The notes under the pieces: model-generated
Told to the model about the DNA's origin: nothing
Seen by the model: the letters and a program-made list of their open reading frames with translations, nothing else
Databases searched by the model: none
Shown here: positions 62,834 to 64,000 of the stretch, in pieces
Layout: the number at the start of each line of letters is the position of its first letter
Numbering within the stretch: position 1 is the first letter of the stretch
Assembly (NCBI GenBank): GCA_018873225.1
Contig: JAEILZ010000002.1
Coordinates: 3,720,001 to 3,784,000, forward strand
Origin: [Phialemoniopsis] sp. UDSM-2020
Taxonomy: Eukaryota; Ascomycota; Sordariomycetes; Thyridiales; Thyridiaceae
Length of the DNA: 64,000 nt
Reading direction: 5' to 3'
Position numbers and translations under genes: made by a program

Positions 62834-64000
62834 TCATATCCTGCCATTCTCGAGGAATTTGCGAGGAATAGGGACATATTTCGCCCTCAGGTACTCGCAG
62901 AGGTTCTTGGCCAGGGTGTCCAGTTTTGAACCAGAGTTATATCCGCGGTCCAAGTGATTCTTAAGCAGGAAGTGAACGGCGCGGATGTTGCCCATCTCGA
63001 ACCGGTCAATGCGGCTGCCTTCGTACTCCTCTGGGCCGAGGAGCTCCTTGAGCTTCTCTATTGTCAAGAAGGACCTCAGCCAGTCCCACTGCTCGGCGTT
63101 GGGAACGAAGAACCCGACGTTGGCATCTGATGCCTTGTCACCGGAGCGGCCAAGCGCAACATAGCCGAGAGGCGCATCTACAGTTTCACCGAATGTTTCC
63201 AGAGGTACAGGGTCCTGGGTGTTGTATGACACCTGCGGACCATACTCCTTCATCTCTGAGGGCAGGGGGATGTCTGTGCTGCTACGGTCACCGAAAAGAA
63301 GATGGACGCGGTGATTGCAGATGGACTGGGGTACCAGCGTCGGGTAGTACTCGAAGTAGCTCTTTGCTGTAGACTGGCGCAAGTCATTGGGACGAGAGAC
63401 ACCCTGCATTAGAGTGAGTTAGCAACATTTACAAAGGGAGGGTGCCGTGAAGCATGCTTACAGGACATGACTGCAGCACTGTCTCATAGAGCTTTCTGCT
63501 GAACCCGTCGGTGAGACTGGGGTCAAAGAGCGCGGCATCGCGGCCCTGGGCAAAGATGCGGAAGTCCACAGTCGCAATCTCCTGATTTCTAGGGTTCTCT
63601 GGCGACGTGCCGTGCACGTGGAACTTAATCATGGAGAACTTGCTCATCAGCTCCTCGCCAATGGCGTAGCGAGCTTGCTCCTCCATCCACTGGCACTTCT
63701 CCTCGATGTCCAGACCGACGAGGTAAAAGTGCCACTCAGCCTGGAAGCCGCCCTGGGCAGTCACGCCGCAGCGGGTCGTCGGCGGTGGCGGCAGGCCCTT
63801 GATGTTGCTGACGTGGACAAAGTCCTCGCCGACTTGCTCCGTCTTGATGTGGTGGATGTCTGCTACGACATCCGAGTTGAAGTAGAGCGGGCCCGAGATC
63901 TCATATACGAGCTGAGAGGCGACTGTCTCGACATTAATGACACCATTGGTGTTCTTCTCCTTGAGGATGTCAAACTCGCCATTGCCGTGCACAGCAGCGA
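62834..64000 (-). CDS. AtuA-like (acyclic terpene utilisation) protein, N-terminus outside window
   Basis: Exon 64000-63462 (open at the right edge), intron 63461-63404 (GTAAGC...ATGCAG), last exon 63403-62834. The visible 370 residues include FDILKEKNTNGVINVETVASQ, LVYEISGPLYFNSDV and GVTAQGGFQAEWHFYLVGLD. The C-terminal ferredoxin-like domain holds the motif GRSGDKASDANVGFFV, a hallmark of the AtuA family (DUF1446 plus AtuA-like domain). In Pseudomonas the atu locus degrades citronellate and geraniate through CoA esters; AtuA itself has no proven catalytic step there. Fungal homologues are widely conserved and uncharacterised. The first residue shown in the window is not the true start, since a Val codon lies at the apparent ORF beginning. 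Its context (CoA ligase, SDR, CMD, transporter) fits isoprenoid or branched-acid catabolism. Confidence 0.85.

Noticed and set aside
1..64000. tRNA genes
   Set aside because: I scanned for GGTTCGANTCC-type B boxes with matching A boxes and found no convincing pair; a covariance-model search would be decisive.
1..64000. CRISPR arrays, prokaryotic operators or ribosome binding sites
   Set aside because: Spliced fungal genes throughout; no regularly spaced repeats of that kind.

Overview
The window is nuclear DNA of a filamentous ascomycete (Pezizomycotina, plausibly a Sordariomycete; genus not resolvable from sequence alone). Short introns of about 45-100 nt with GTRNGT donors, CTRAY-like branch points and YAG acceptors interrupt most genes. 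Protein families are typical of such fungi: Zn2Cys6 regulators, MFS and NCS1 permeases, fungal DPP5, CE1 esterase and AtuA-like proteins. I could reconstruct 29 protein-coding genes. I see no rRNA, CRISPR, insertion sequence or intact transposon, and no tRNA I could support.

Layout. 1-11 kb: the 5' part of a secreted-protein gene cut by the left edge, an MFS sugar transporter, a small secreted protein, the ribosome-assembly WD40 protein Rrb1, a putative O-fucosyltransferase-like type II membrane protein, a small two-TM protein, and a cysteine-rich secreted protein with a previously unnoticed internal duplication. 11-14.4 kb: an NmrA-like and an SDR oxidoreductase. 15-26 kb: a compact set that looks functionally linked: flavin amine oxidase, DAO-type FAD oxidoreductase, Zn2Cys6 regulator, acetamidase-type amidase and, divergent from it, a DAL5-type MFS permease. 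GATA-factor motifs lie in the shared promoters, which suggests a nitrogen-scavenging (amide/amine) cluster. 26-43 kb: secreted dipeptidyl-peptidase V, a second Zn2Cys6 regulator, a 2OG-Fe(II) oxygenase, an NCS1 permease, an aldo-keto reductase, a small conserved acidic/coiled-coil protein and a PAP2-family membrane protein.

43.4-48.3 kb is a gene-poor stretch with only small, decayed-looking ORFs. 48-55 kb: a cytosolic GH2 glycosidase convergent with a regulator carrying two tandem Zn2Cys6 clusters, another gene-poor stretch, then a secreted CE1 esterase.

55.5-64 kb: a TRI12-type MFS transporter, acyl-CoA ligase (4CL-like), carboxymuconolactone-decarboxylase-like protein, SDR, and an AtuA-like protein cut by the right edge. 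This combination suggests a catabolic cluster for a branched/isoprenoid or aromatic acid that continues to the right.

Splice sites were assigned by eye from consensus signals, reading-frame continuity and family expectation; none is backed by transcript data.
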